Part shown: positions 22,024-32,557 of the stretch, one piece after another | Layout of the letters: each line of letters starts with the position of its first letter | Numbering within the stretch: the first letter of the stretch is position 1 | Source: Rhizophagus irregularis | Taxonomy: Eukaryota; Glomeromycota; Glomeromycetes; Glomerales; Glomeraceae | NCBI RefSeq assembly: GCF_026210795.1 | Contig: NC_089458.1 | Location: 2,496,001 to 2,560,000, forward strand | Length of the DNA stretch: 64,000 bases | Reading direction: 5' to 3' | The notes under the pieces: model-generated | What the model was told of the DNA's origin: nothing | Seen by the model: only the letters and a program-made list of their open reading frames with translations | The model's database searches: none | Program-made: the position numbers and the translations under genes

Positions 22024-23142
22024 TTATTTTGATAAAGAATCTATGGCCCGAAAAACTCGGCACACATATTCACAATTATTATTTGAATCTGAGAAATCTA
22101 TAATGTTAAACTTCCCCTCGATAGTAAAACCATATTCAGATTTAAAATAGTCAATTTCTAGCGAATCACATGGATATGGTTTGCCTGTTATTTTACATCT
22201 ATAACGCGCATATTCTGAACTTTTAACAAAGTTTACGTTGCCATTGTTATAATATTCATTAATACGGTAATATTCAGGATTCGATAGCCACTTTAACATA
22301 TAAGACCAATCACCATATGTAACGATTCTATAGCCTTGCTGATGTAATACTATAAAAGCAACTATATATGCTATATTACCTAATCGATTATGTAACTGAT
22401 CACTCTTCTTTTCTGCCCACTCGCGTGGAATATGACCATCATATAGATTATTCAGAAAAGATTCAGGTAAATCTTTAGCTAGAATTTTTCGATCAATATA
22501 CCATACATATGGATCATAAATATCTCTTTTACCACGAGGAGATAGAAACTTCTTCTTGTCAGGAGTACCATCATTCCTCACCATATTCCAAACTCGTTTT
22601 GCCCAAGTTTCGGGTCTCAACTTGAAAGCTCTCCAAGCCCGTTGGACAACTTTTACAGTATCGATTAAATGATTTACATGCTTTTTCCAAGTTTCATAAT
22701 CATCTGCATAGGAATAAATAGATAAGCCTTTACTGAATTTAAAACAATATGTTAGATAAATCTCTTCAATCTCCTTTTTTGTATTCTTTTGTATAGATGT
22801 ACTGCGCCTTTTGGCCGTTCTAGCAATACATTTCTTCAGATGATCATTGCCACATTCGATGGTATTTTCACGAATAATTACTAAGGAGTCGCATACAGTG
22901 CAATAAATATGTAATGAGCATCTCCCAGCTTTAAATTCCCCCTCTATATATACTCTTTCAATCATTTGAATAAATCCATTCTTGGAGAAGTATTTTGGGT
23001 TATATTCAAGAAGTTTCTTAAAAGGATAACGAACACGAGAACACCACATTTCTGGTGTTTCACCACTATACCTATATTGCAGATTGTTTAGCGCCTGCAC
23101 CACTATAGGGTTTAAACCAGAATAGTAATTAGTTCTATCCAT
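22024..23142 (-). CDS. Uncharacterised protein, 372 residues
   Basis: A single intact frame starting MDRTNYYSGLNPIVVQALNN. It has a CTVCDSLVIIRENTIECGNDH segment, possibly a zinc ribbon, near residue 82. Near residue 170 is a KVVQRAWRAFKLRPETWAKR helix that resembles an IQ motif. The C-half is mixed alpha/beta and ends SLSK. I recall similar proteins as multi-copy in Rhizophagus, but their function is unknown. The upstream region 23143-23596 is AT-rich with repeated TTTATAG words and no gene. Confidence 0.6.
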   Translation of the reverse strand: MDRTNYYSGLNPIVVQALNNLQYRYSGETPEMWCSRVRYPFKKLLEYNPKYFSKNGFIQMIERVYIEGEFKAGRCSLHIYCTVCDSLVIIRENTIECGNDHLKKCIARTAKRRSTSIQKNTKKEIEEIYLTYCFKFSKGLSIYSYADDYETWKKHVNHLIDTVKVVQRAWRAFKLRPETWAKRVWNMVRNDGTPDKKKFLSPRGKRDIYDPYVWYIDRKILAKDLPESFLNNLYDGHIPREWAEKKSDQLHNRLGNIAYIVAFIVLHQQGYRIVTYGDWSYMLKWLSNPEYYRINEYYNNGNVNFVKSSEYARYRCKITGKPYPCDSLEIDYFKSEYGFTIEGKFNIIDFSDSNNNCEYVCRVFRAIDSLSK

Positions 23143-23596
23143 TTTGCGGATATAGTAAATTTATAGCTATTTATCGATTTATAGAGTTTTACACACGATT
23201 TAGTGATTTATAGCTGTTTTAAAGACTTATAGTGATTTATAACAAGTATATTATAATAAAATATCAGATTCATTTTTATTTGATTGTTTGGGTGATTATA
23301 ACTTATAATAAACTGGACATTATATAGATGGAAACATTTTTTTTGTGTTTGATAACCGGTCTAATTAGTATCTGATTTTTCTCTTTCTCTATTTTTTTTT
23401 CTTTCATAGTAAAATAAAAGAAATAAAAGAACCAGCTTTAACATAGTAAAGAATAAATGTTATAAGAATTAAAATAAAGAGGAAAAGGTTTTTACTAAAA
23501 AAAAATGATTTTACTGGTTTACAATTTTTGATCCAGTTACAGTATTTGGAATGAACAGGTTTTTTGTATAAATGTACTAAGGGAATCAAGGCAGAA

Positions 23597-26051
23597 TTAA
23601 TTTGGTTGTAAACCAGAAATTGTAACCTTTACAGGTTTTGGCGAAGAGGTAGGTACCCTGCCATAGGTAGAACGTGATGGGGAATTAGGCGGGGTGTTAG
23701 AAGCTATTACCGTTATAACCTCAGAAATACGTCGCTTAAGATCACAAAAGAAAAGTTTAAACAGTTGGTGACGGTTTTCATTAAGAGTAGCAAACAGCTA
23801 TTACTATTATCCACTTACTTTGATATTAAAAAACGCTTCTAAAACTGTCATCAAGTTTAAGAACTGCGCCCGTTCCGTCGGGATAACTACATTAGAAACT
23901 AATACCATCCTATATATACCGTCATAGCTCAAATCCATTTCGTAAAAACGAATGCGCGCACCTATAAGTGCAATCAAGTATTAATTAATTAATGTATTAA
24001 AGAGTCAAACTAAATTTGCGCACTTACCAGTAACCCATATGCCGAAGGAAATCAAGCCATTCTTGTTTCCGTGTTTCTTGATTATTTCGTTCAAAGTAGC
24101 CACTTGGAAGTCACCGAGTTTGATGAAATCTTTTTTCACCAATATAGATGATGAGTCCTTTGGTTTTACCTCCCCAAAGAGAATTTCATCTCTGTCATTA
24201 TTCAGAATCTTAAAGTCGGGTTTGTTACCTTTGACTGTGTTTTCCTTGTCGTTGGAACGTTGCCTTTTCGATGCAGTACTCTCGCTATTCGCCCTTTTAA
24301 ATCAAACATTAAAGGATATATAGTAAAACAAAAATTATGTCTAAATGCTTATAAACATACCATACTAATTCCAATAATGGGTCGCGAAACATCTCATTGA
24401 TTAAGTCATGTAAAGTGCTGTGGACAAAAGTGTCTTCATTGTTTTTATTAATAGAATCTAGTAGAAAACTGTAAAGATATTAGTATCAAATTAATTATGA
24501 AAACTTTACAATGTGATACTTACAAGTTTCGTAAGATAATCTGACATTTGCAAAAGTTCGCCCTATCTTCGTTATTTAACTCTGTAACTTTTGCGAAATT
24601 TGCACACCACCTATCTTCAATTTCGTCTAGTGATGCGAAACAATTTAACAACTAGAATGAAGAAGTTGCTTAGTAGTGTTACAATCCAACACTAAATCTG
24701 TGAATAAGAGAATTAAATCTTACCGAAGAATATTCTGAAATTACAGTCGTAATTACTAATGACAGAACCGGAGATGTTTGTCTTCGACAAATTGTGCTCC
24801 AAATCGCTTGATCACAAGTCAAATACGATGGTTTTTTTTGTTCAACCAGCATTATATTTGATAAGCATCTATTTAATGAGAATAATGAATAAATATGAAG
24901 TATCTACAGAAATCCATGATACAGGTGGAATGCAATACTTACAGAATTTTATGAAAATCTTTTTTAAAACATAAATACGAATTTTCCTTGACTTGTTTAA
25001 TTGTTTTTTGTTGAAAATTTCGAAAATCGTTGGAGAGATTGTGGTTTTCGAAAATCCACTGAAAAAGCGCGTAATCATTTTAGTTAATATATGGTATGCA
25101 ACGAAGCATTGACCGCATCGTGTACTCACATCCTTTTTCGAAGCGTCTCTAATATCAATATTACCAATGGCATCTTTCCATGAATATAGAATTTTATGAC
25201 GTTTTCCGGCATCGTAATATTTGGACTCGATATCTATAATATACGAATTAGATTCCTCTCAGAAATGTCGCAAAAACTAAATATTTTATTACCTTCTTCA
25301 AGATGAGGTTTGGAAGACGGACCAGATGTTGATGAACACGAACCGGGAAACTCTTGTTTTATTTTCGGGTCCGCTGACATTAATATCGAACTATCATCAT
25401 TCTGTTGCGACTCCATGAGGCGAGGTTTCTTCGAGCCAGTTTCCTCCGGAAGGAGATCATCTATGCGACTTCGGATTGCTTTACTTGTTTTTTTTGTTAA
25501 TGTCTTATCAACATACGTCTGGTAAATTGTGAAAGAATTTAGGGAACACAAACCTTGGACACGATACACCACAAACACATTTGACAAACCTTTTCCTTCT
25601 CAAGAACGCTTGTTTTAAAATAATCATCAATAGCTTGTTTGTATTTACCATCTTTGTAGTTTTGCTCGATATTAACAAGCTTGAGATCATCACGAATTTT
25701 GAGGACCTCCCTGAGAGCGGAGTACCAAATTGACACGGCCGTTTTCTTCGACGTGCAATTGAACTTTTTGAAAAACTCCGTTGGTGTCGGCCTTGCTTCA
25801 TTAATAAAAAAATCGTATTCTTTTTTAGAAATCGAAACCTTCTTTGAATCCATTGAGATATACGGGTAAAAAGTAGGTTGTTCGAATAATAATTTTTCGC
25901 GTTTGATCACCGATGTACTTGCACGTGACGACGTGACAAAAACTATAGGTTGAAGTTTAGTTTGATTGGCCGGATCTGCTTGCATTTGTTTACGTGACCG
26001 ACCTTTTGACCCAATCTTTTTTAGGGGCGAAAATATCGAAATTTCGGACAT
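23597..26051 (-). CDS. Fungal-type multi-exon gene, PD-(D/E)XK-like family
   Basis: It starts at MSEISIFSPLKKIG (26051). Exon 1 is 26051-25554, exon 2 25518-25293, and exon 3 begins at 25233, with matching phases. Further small exons follow down to the last stop at 23597-23599 (about nine exons; the middle ones are not resolved). The N-part is basic, then helical. The C-part carries PDFKILNN, then EILFGEVKPK, a PD...E-x-K arrangement, followed by DFIKLGDFQVATLNE, SFGIWVTG and RFYEMDLSYDGIYRM. I recognise this as a second large Rhizophagus family. The nuclease fold is inferred. It looks spliced and largely open, and is probably cargo of the element like 19385-21287. Confidence 0.6.
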
Positions 26052-26095
26052 GAACAGGCCTTATAAGTTATAACGGTTCCGATCTTATACTCAAC

Positions 26096-26212
26096 GACCT
26101 ATCTCTGGTCGGGCCACCACATTGGGATAGTATTGGGATAGCTGTAGAGTTTTTCTAGCATAGCTTATCATGTAACATGGGTCGGCGTTCGACCGAGATA
26201 AATAAATAAATA
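26096..26212 (+). mobile_element. SINE-like insertion with 15-bp target duplication
   Basis: GATCTTATACTCAAC occurs at 26081-26095 and again at 26213-26227, flanking 117 bp that end in GAGATAAATAAATAAATA. GGGTCGGCGTTCGACCGAG near the 3' end resembles a pol III B box. Perfect long duplications and an (AAAT)n tail indicate LINE-mediated insertion. It lies just upstream of the start codon at 26051. Confidence 0.7.
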
Positions 26213-26254
26213 GATCTTATACTCAACAAGTCGTGTCCTGTGAGATGTGGTCTG

Positions 26255-26735
26255 GCACAGATGGGCAAAAACTGCGGTTATTCTTCGTCAGAAGGCCTAT
26301 TTGCAGTAGATTCTCTCATAGAAGACAGTATTAACTACTGAGCGTTCAGAGGAACTGCTGGTTAACCCTCAGCTCTTGAAGTTGTGGCTCACGCTTAGTT
26401 GTCAAGAGTTATACTGTGAGCGCCTTCAACATCCAGGGCAAGTTTTCTTGTGATGTCTTGTAAGTATTTAAATGTTCTTTTACTGTAACAGAATAATAAT
26501 TTTTCAGACCGCTTACTAATAGTATTTTGTTTAAAGAAGCAGGATTACTTTACCCTATACGTCAGGTCAGGGCAGGGTTGGTCAAAAACTGCGGTTATTC
26601 TCACTGAGGGCACCTGTCGTGACTTGTCACATAGAAGGTGATGCACTGACTGATCATTCTGAAGAACTGCTGTTACCCCATCAACCTTAGAGTTGTTGGT
26701 TCATGATCAGTTGACAAGAGTGTGTATCACGCGCT
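26255..26735 (+). repeat. Two diverged copies of a possible structured-RNA unit
   Basis: Copy 1 (about 26255-26424) and copy 2 (about 26565-26735) lie about 310 bp apart. They share CAAAAACTGCGGTTATTC, CATAGAAG, GAACTGCTG with TTACCC, and a CAGTTGACAAGAG-like word, while intervening bases differ. Copy 1 ends in a GCTCAC...GTGAGC stem, and copy 2 can form a different stem at the same place. Each is followed by a polypyrimidine AATTTTTCAG. No known RNA family was recognised. The pattern suggests a duplicated RNA gene, but coding or chance origins are not excluded. Confidence 0.45.
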
Positions 26736-26839
26736 CTATTGCCTAACGGCTCGGCTGATTTATGCATTGTTGAAAAACAATCCGATACGGGTGAATTTTA
26801 TTAATTTTTCAGATATGTAAAAAAAAAAATGAGTTAGCA

Positions 26840-28074
26840 AGTGAAATGTCTGATGCTATCAAAGAGGGAGGGAGTACGCGGATCCTAGGCCATTTAATGC
26901 GAGTCCCAGCATCAAGTTATTTCTTTGCTCTCTCACATTTACAAAAAATATCTGTAACTAATTTATTCCTATCACTAATAACATATATAATATTTTCGCT
27001 TATTTTTATCACAAATTTCTCTCCCACCCACATAGACAATATGAAAGTTATAGTTCCACAAGAGAAAACTTCCGTTATTAATTAATTTCGAATCTAAGGC
27101 GGTAAATAGAGGTAAGTATAATTTTTGATAAATACTAATCCAAATCATTTCACGGACCCTTTGGGACCAACCCTTACCGTTATATTTGAAAAAATTGATG
27201 CTTAATGATTTTTGTATCGAAAGTATGATATGCAGAAGGAAATTGCTTATATTCCGATTGCCGGAAAAATTATTCGTTTTACTGCGCCGGAAGTTTGATT
27301 TAAGACATGTGACGAGTATTAAGATAAGCCACAATTTTACTGCGCTGATTAGACACGTGCTGGCGATCATGATTTTCTCGGCGAAGATCAAAGTGCTGAT
27401 ATATAACAAGAAAGGTAATGAGTCCGCTTCAAACATCTTTAGATAGGGAAAAAATCGCTTAATATCGTGATGCCACGTTTCAAGAAGCTAATCGAACAAT
27501 AAGCCACTTACTTTATTATTACTTTGCGGAAAAATAGAGTTTGTTTGATCAGGAAAATTAAAGGCAAGTTTTATCATGGTTTATTAGTTTGCTTTATTTT
27601 TTTCGCTTATATTTGCACAAGACAGTTAAAAGGATTCACTAACTGGGTCAGCACCTTTTTATATATTTTTTCAGGATCGATTTGGAAGTATCCCTTTGGG
27701 GAAAATTACGTTATTGTCCTTAATTTAATATTGAAAGAATTTAAGGCTATCCTGTTTATAAGAAGATCACCATAGGGGATATCGGTTTAATCCGTGCAAA
27801 TCATTAAATTATGCTAGAACATTCCGGATTTTTTATTATATTCGAAAAAATAAATACAAGGTACGGGTCTTAGCCCGTGATACATGTGACGATTGTGATG
27901 TCTATATGTACTGTGCATTTATTAAGTTCTAGATTAATGATTTCATTGCAATAAAACTTGATCGAAAAAATATATTAGCATACATGCTTCTCATAATCTC
28001 TCCATTGTATATCTGGATTTTGTAAATTAATTGCGTCTTTGCTTTATTGATCATACAAAAAAAAATACATAATA
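26840..28074. other. No supported gene
   Basis: Several open frames of 60-150 codons lie on both strands at 26846-27775, hydrophobic and overlapping each other, with no recognised motif. Near 27875 the sequence has AATAAATACAAGG followed by an ACGGG-TCTTAG-CCCGT hairpin and ATACATG. A similar arrangement occurs near 32345, possibly a transcript 3' end shared by element genes. Confidence 0.4.
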
Positions 28075-28596
28075 CATCAGGAAATTTGTTTAGGCGTAAT
28101 TTAGTGTAATATTTCGAAGGTGGTGTAAAATTTCGAAATATTACACTAAAAACGTAATATTACAAAAGTTTACGCTCTTAAATTTGAATAATTATAGTAA
28201 TTTAAGAATATCTCGCTATCTACTGATCCAATCAAGACGATCTATAGCTCATTGGAATCAGCTCATCAAGACGGATCGAATGGTAGTAAAATCGCATTTC
28301 TACAGTTGATAGAACGCTCTATAGTATGCAGTAAAGTTTTAAATTAATAGAAAATCATCTATCGAACGTAAAGATACGATTTTACTACCATTCGATTCGT
28401 CTTGATGAGCTGATTCCAATGAGCTATAGATCGTCTTGATTGGATCAGTAGATAGCGAGATATTCTTAAATTACTATAATTATTCAAATTTAAGAGCGTA
28501 AACTTTTGTAATATTACGTTTTTAGTGTAATATTTCGAAATTTTACACCACCTTCGAAATATTACACTAAATTACGCCTAAACAAATTTCCTGATG
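28075..28596. mobile_element. Fold-back MITE with arms of about 229 bp
   Basis: Starting CATCAGGAAATTTGTTTAGG and ending with its complement, the two arms (about 28075-28303 and 28368-28596) are nearly identical inverted repeats around a loop of about 65 bp. TA flanks both ends. A TA duplication fits a Tc1/mariner-mobilised element. The near-identical arms mean a recent insertion or gene conversion. No coding sequence. Confidence 0.8.
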
Positions 28597-28960
28597 TACA
28601 GATCAAAGACTGCTACATGATGATGCTACTTCAAACTAGCTATTTATAAATAATTGAAGCATTATACCGCTTCCCCTTCTGTGATGCTAATATTATTCTC
28701 AAAATCCTAAATGAAAAAATTGTCTATTAGCTTGTTACTTCCTTGCAAATACCCAATACAACCGAAAGTAAACTGTATAATGTATTGTCCAAAAGCTTCT
28801 TCTCCAGTATTTTTTCTTTCATACTGCAGTACATCGTGAATGTTGCATCTTTACTTACCTATTTGCAAGGCTTCAGAAGATATGTACACTTCAGTGTTGG
28901 AAAAAATATCTAGATATCGTACTATGCATTTTTTCAGATGATTGATCTCACATGACTGGC

Positions 28961-29467
28961 CTATGCTACGATCGTGAATTTGAATTTATTGCTTGAAGTG
29001 AAGCAAGTAAGACAATATTCTGTTCCATACCATTCGCCATGTAATCCGTAATTCCCATGTTTTCCATCACAAATAGGGCATGGTGAGCTCCACGGCTGAG
29101 GTGATGCAAAATTATAATTATCAATCCCTCTAAAACTATTTCGGAATTTCAAGTATGGGAAGTGCTCTAAGATGGATTTGATAATTAATTCTGGATCGGG
29201 TCTGGCTTCAAAGGTGATAGGCCCTTCTTCTTCACATTGCTCACCAGAAGAGGGAAAAGATAAATCGGATACTTTGTTTTCTGGCATCGAATTTATGACT
29301 TCCGATTCATGTACTTCTGGTAGTTGCCATGGCTCATTTCCAGTTTCGTTTTTATATCTTTTGTATAATTTGGAACGAATCTTATCTGTCAAAATACTTG
29401 GTAACCCAGCTAATTTGGCATGCCAATTCAAATATTCGGGAGTTAATATTTTATCGGGCTTGGTCAT
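28961..29467 (-). CDS. Rhizophagus-type protein with C-terminal zinc module, 168 residues
   Basis: An intact frame starting MTKPDKILTPEYLNWHAKLA. After an acidic linker it ends in CPICDGKHGNYGLHGEWY and YCLTCF, a CxxC-H-...-CxxC zinc module. It precedes the larger gene 29568-31100 in map order, is on the same strand, and shares this type of module with it. I recognise the N-terminal wording as a multi-copy Rhizophagus family. A nucleic-acid-binding or primase-accessory role is inferred from the zinc module only. Confidence 0.6.
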   Translation of the reverse strand: MTKPDKILTPEYLNWHAKLAGLPSILTDKIRSKLYKRYKNETGNEPWQLPEVHESEVINSMPENKVSDLSFPSSGEQCEEEGPITFEARPDPELIIKSILEHFPYLKFRNSFRGIDNYNFASPQPWSSPCPICDGKHGNYGLHGEWYGTEYCLTCFTSSNKFKFTIVA

Positions 29468-29567
29468 GTTACCTTTTTCTATAATTGCAAATCAATCTAA
29501 TTAGGTATTAGTTGATATGTGTAAAAAAAATAAATAATAAAGCATATGTAGTCTCAAAATGGCCTGA

Positions 29568-31100
29568 CTATGCAACTATCTCAATTTCGCGCTGTTCACA
29601 TTTAATAAAATAGGATCTGGCTTCATATCTACCTTCTATACCTTCCTCATCATCATGATCTAACTTACATAATGGACATGGAGTCTCGTCAGTAATTCCA
29701 TAATAATCGAACTTTTCACTACTAAATTCTCTATATAAATTAGGATATTGGTCCAATGCTTTGTTGCGAAAATAGGCGCGGTCATAAGTTGGATTAGATT
29801 GGGATGTAGATGGTACATTTGCTTGAAATATGTCTGATGAAATCATTTCCGATGGAGCATTTGGCTGAGAGAATGCTGGTACTTCAGCTGGCAGACCATG
29901 TGTGCGTGAGCAATTGTTCACGCCGATCAATTTTTGAGATTTGGTTAGTTCATCAGTATAAAGATTTATTATATTCTGGATTTGTGCATCAGTTAGTCTA
30001 GAGATTGCATCAGCACTAGATGTAACCACTCCAATTTTATCTATTCCTATTCCTTTAAACAAGGTATAGATGTTTTTAGCCTTTTGTGTCATCTTACGCA
30101 AATACTCTCTCTTTTTACCGGGAAGATACAGCTCCATTTCATCATAAATCTGCGTTCTTGCCATTTGATCGCTAATATTATTTTCGGATCTAAGGGTTAC
30201 AATCTTTTTTTCATATTCCTTACTATAGTAATACCATCGTAATTTTTCTTTCCGACCGGTCTTTTCAGCCTTGTCGAATAAATGAGCTAAATGAAGTACA
30301 GAACCTGGAGTTAGGTCAGCATTGACTGGGATATCTGGAATATGTTTGCTAGATATAGAATTCGGCAAGGACGTAGAATTATGGCATTTAATAAATTCAA
30401 GTAATTCGCATATTAAATCTTGTTCTACTTTCTGATTATAAGGAATTTTTTGGGGTGGAGTGTCCTTCTTGTTTCCAAAAGACTCACAGGGTATCGCTGA
30501 CTCTGCAGATGATTCCTTTGGAATCGATTCTTCGACTACCTGTTCTGGGGGAGTTACAAGTCCAGTGCTAGTCGTAGAGAGGTCTGTTATACAACTGGTG
30601 TTAATTGCTGGGGATGATTCCTGGACAATCAATTCGCCCTGAAGCTTTTTTTCCCGCTTCCTCTGCCTGATCTCATCGCTAACCCTTCTCTTATACTCCT
30701 CATCCAAGAAATCATCTGTCTCTTTGTCCTCCAATGACTTAGTTTCTGTACGAATAGGTTTGCATGCATTAGAATTAAATGTACTATCAGATGTATTTGA
30801 TGGCTTTGCCATCTTTTCTAGTTTATTGAGATTCTCGACAGAGCTGGCATTGGCCGATAATTGTTTGATTTCCTTGATATCATCATCCATTTTGGCAATA
30901 AGGTTGGTCTTTTCTTTATCTCTCTGCTCTAGTCTCGTGAACCTAGCTTCATGTTCTTCCAAAGCGCACCTTAACTTTGCATTCTCAGCCTTGACCTCTG
31001 CATTCTCATCCATAACCTTGATATATTTGGCCTTAACCTCAGCATTCTCGGCCTCAAGCTCAATGATGCGTTGTCTCAATGAATCAAGTTCGGATGACAT
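29568..31100 (-). CDS. Coiled-coil plus helical plus zinc-module protein, 510 residues
   Basis: Intact. Residues 1-95 are a coiled coil with AEV/AKL heptads (MSSELDSLRQRIIELEAENA). A Ser/Glu-rich linker follows. Residues 210-400 are a helical domain (KLRWYYYSKEYEKKI, YDEMELYLPGKKREYLRK, IYTLFKGIGIDKIG). The C-terminus has CPLCKLDHDDEEGIEGRY and YFIKC. This is one of the most numerous lineage-specific families I recall in Rhizophagus. Its C-terminal module echoes the zinc module of the primase-helicase at 38731-42148. A 16-bp palindrome lies 70-85 bases upstream. Function unknown. Confidence 0.7.
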   Translation of the reverse strand: MSSELDSLRQRIIELEAENAEVKAKYIKVMDENAEVKAENAKLRCALEEHEARFTRLEQRDKEKTNLIAKMDDDIKEIKQLSANASSVENLNKLEKMAKPSNTSDSTFNSNACKPIRTETKSLEDKETDDFLDEEYKRRVSDEIRQRKREKKLQGELIVQESSPAINTSCITDLSTTSTGLVTPPEQVVEESIPKESSAESAIPCESFGNKKDTPPQKIPYNQKVEQDLICELLEFIKCHNSTSLPNSISSKHIPDIPVNADLTPGSVLHLAHLFDKAEKTGRKEKLRWYYYSKEYEKKIVTLRSENNISDQMARTQIYDEMELYLPGKKREYLRKMTQKAKNIYTLFKGIGIDKIGVVTSSADAISRLTDAQIQNIINLYTDELTKSQKLIGVNNCSRTHGLPAEVPAFSQPNAPSEMISSDIFQANVPSTSQSNPTYDRAYFRNKALDQYPNLYREFSSEKFDYYGITDETPCPLCKLDHDDEEGIEGRYEARSYFIKCEQREIEIVA

Positions 31101-31170
31101 GATAATATTTTAATGCTCTATAATGCTAGTATTCAAAATCGGAAAAATATGTAGGCCATTTTGGCTGATC

Positions 31171-31186
31171 GTGAACAATTGTTCAC
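31171..31186. promoter_or_regulatory. Perfect 16-bp palindrome in a divergent promoter
   Basis: GTGAACAATTGTTCAC lies between the divergent genes 29568-31100 and 31297-31593. It resembles an operator for a dimeric regulator. A related word, GTGAGCAATTGTTCAC, occurs inside the coding sequence near 29906. Confidence 0.45.
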
Positions 31187-31296
31187 GCCGATCTCTTTTG
31201 CCAAGAAAAAAAAATTATTAATAGGGGTTTACGACCATCATACAAGTAGGCACGATCCCTCACCCTGAGTACCTTCGGCTGGGATCAACTTATTCG

Positions 31297-31593
31297 TTGT
31301 CTCTCTCTTTCGAGGCGACGATAAATTTTAAATATGAAAATGATGGACAGAGGAAAGAAATGTCTTGTAATTGGTTGTTGGTTGGAAAGACCCATTTCTG
31401 CGAAAAATCAGCACGGGATCAATATTGTGCATCCCACGCATTCAAAATACGAAAGGGCGTAATAATCCCACAACCATGTAAAGGATGCGGACGAGGCACT
31501 AAATCAAGAGTTCAGCTTTGTGTCCAATGTGGACAAGGTAAGGAAAGAGCATATATATATTATAAAAAGAAGAATATGGGAGGAAATGAGTAA
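31297..31593 (+). CDS. Small zinc-finger protein, about 98 residues
   Basis: Intact frame, either from MSLSFEATINFKYEND or from the inner MSCNWLLVGKTHF. Cysteines are arranged C-x(9)-C, then YCASH, PCKGCGRGTKS and CVQCGQGKE, followed by a basic tail, suggesting two small zinc sites. The cysteine layout and tail resemble the small protein encoded in both TIRs (42274-42556), so these look like paralogues. It is divergent from 29568-31100. Nucleic-acid binding is inferred. Confidence 0.5.
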   Translation: MSLSFEATINFKYENDGQRKEMSCNWLLVGKTHFCEKSARDQYCASHAFKIRKGVIIPQPCKGCGRGTKSRVQLCVQCGQGKERAYIYYKKKNMGGNE

Positions 31594-31643
31594 TTAAACA
31601 TACCATTTTCATAAGTACTAATCATCTATTATCACTTTCATAA

Positions 31644-32213
31644 ATGCTAATTTCAACAATCCATATGCAAGAATCAGACATACATAGAACAGTACTCAAC
31701 ATTCTAACCGGACGATGGGTCAAAACTAATGGTAAGCTATTCCAGAAGTTGATTCGTGAAGGTTACAGATGTACTAATAGACTTTCGGATTATTTAGAAG
31801 ATATTGGGACTATATATGTCGGTGAATTTGAGCTGGATCCCTTAGCCGACTTCTACTATCCAGCCTTAATTCTGCCCTTATCTATCTTAGCAAGTAGATC
31901 GGATATTCATAAAAACTTCCCTATTAGTGTAGAATCTGCTGTTGTAGGAGGAATGAGTTTATTCAGCCTTGAAAAAAATAAACGATCCTCGTTCCAGAAT
32001 CTGATGTTAATGAATTACAGTAACTTGTCTACATTAATAGGAATAACTTGGGATCGTGAAGAGACGAAAGCTTGGAGGAATGATATACTCATGAAATTCC
32101 TTCATCATCCAAATTTGGTTCCTTCAAAGTATAGGCCAAATTCTTTATATGACGCATTTACCAAGACGAGTGTTTTAGGGCCAGAACATATATTGGCTCT
32201 ATCACGAATTTAG
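31644..32213 (+). CDS. Uncharacterised protein, 189 residues
   Basis: Intact frame 50 bases after the zinc-finger gene on the same strand. The start is MLISTIHMQESDIHRT, or the inner MQESDIHRTVLNILTG, which looks better. Contains VESAVVGGMSLFSLEKNKRS and a helical C-half ending LGPEHILALSRI. There is no clear membrane helix. Its TAG stop lies within a copy of the TTAGCC..AAGGCGC motif (32211-32232). No function recognised. The following 32214-32557 holds an AATAAATACAA site and no gene. Confidence 0.5.
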   Translation: MLISTIHMQESDIHRTVLNILTGRWVKTNGKLFQKLIREGYRCTNRLSDYLEDIGTIYVGEFELDPLADFYYPALILPLSILASRSDIHKNFPISVESAVVGGMSLFSLEKNKRSSFQNLMLMNYSNLSTLIGITWDREETKAWRNDILMKFLHHPNLVPSKYRPNSLYDAFTKTSVLGPEHILALSRI

Positions 32214-32557
32214 CCATAAAGGCGCGGTGCAAGGCGTGATTATGATATAAATAAATTGTTTATAGCCCTGGAATGGCAGTTCCATGACTATATTTTTTCA
32301 CTTATCATATATACCTGCAAAAATTCAATTCTTTTATTATTATAAATAAATACAAATGTTCGGGACCTTGTCCAGGATACATGATAGTTCTATGCTATAT
32401 CTAATCCTACAGTCTAATTAACCACCTGACATTTACGTGACTTGGAAATTCGCCCTGCGTTCTTTACGAAATGACTGTTATAAAGTACATATTTATTAAT
32501 GAAAAGAAACTAGAGTTACAAGAAATCGTAATATAGGAATTTGATAATAATAAATTC

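Noticed and set aside
26096-26212. A tRNA gene at the GTTCGACC word
   Set aside because: No cloverleaf or A box could be built around it; the SINE reading with target duplications fits better.
26846-27775. Hydrophobic frames of 60-150 codons on both strands
   Set aside because: They overlap each other, lack motifs and lie in AT-rich DNA; no basis for choosing one.
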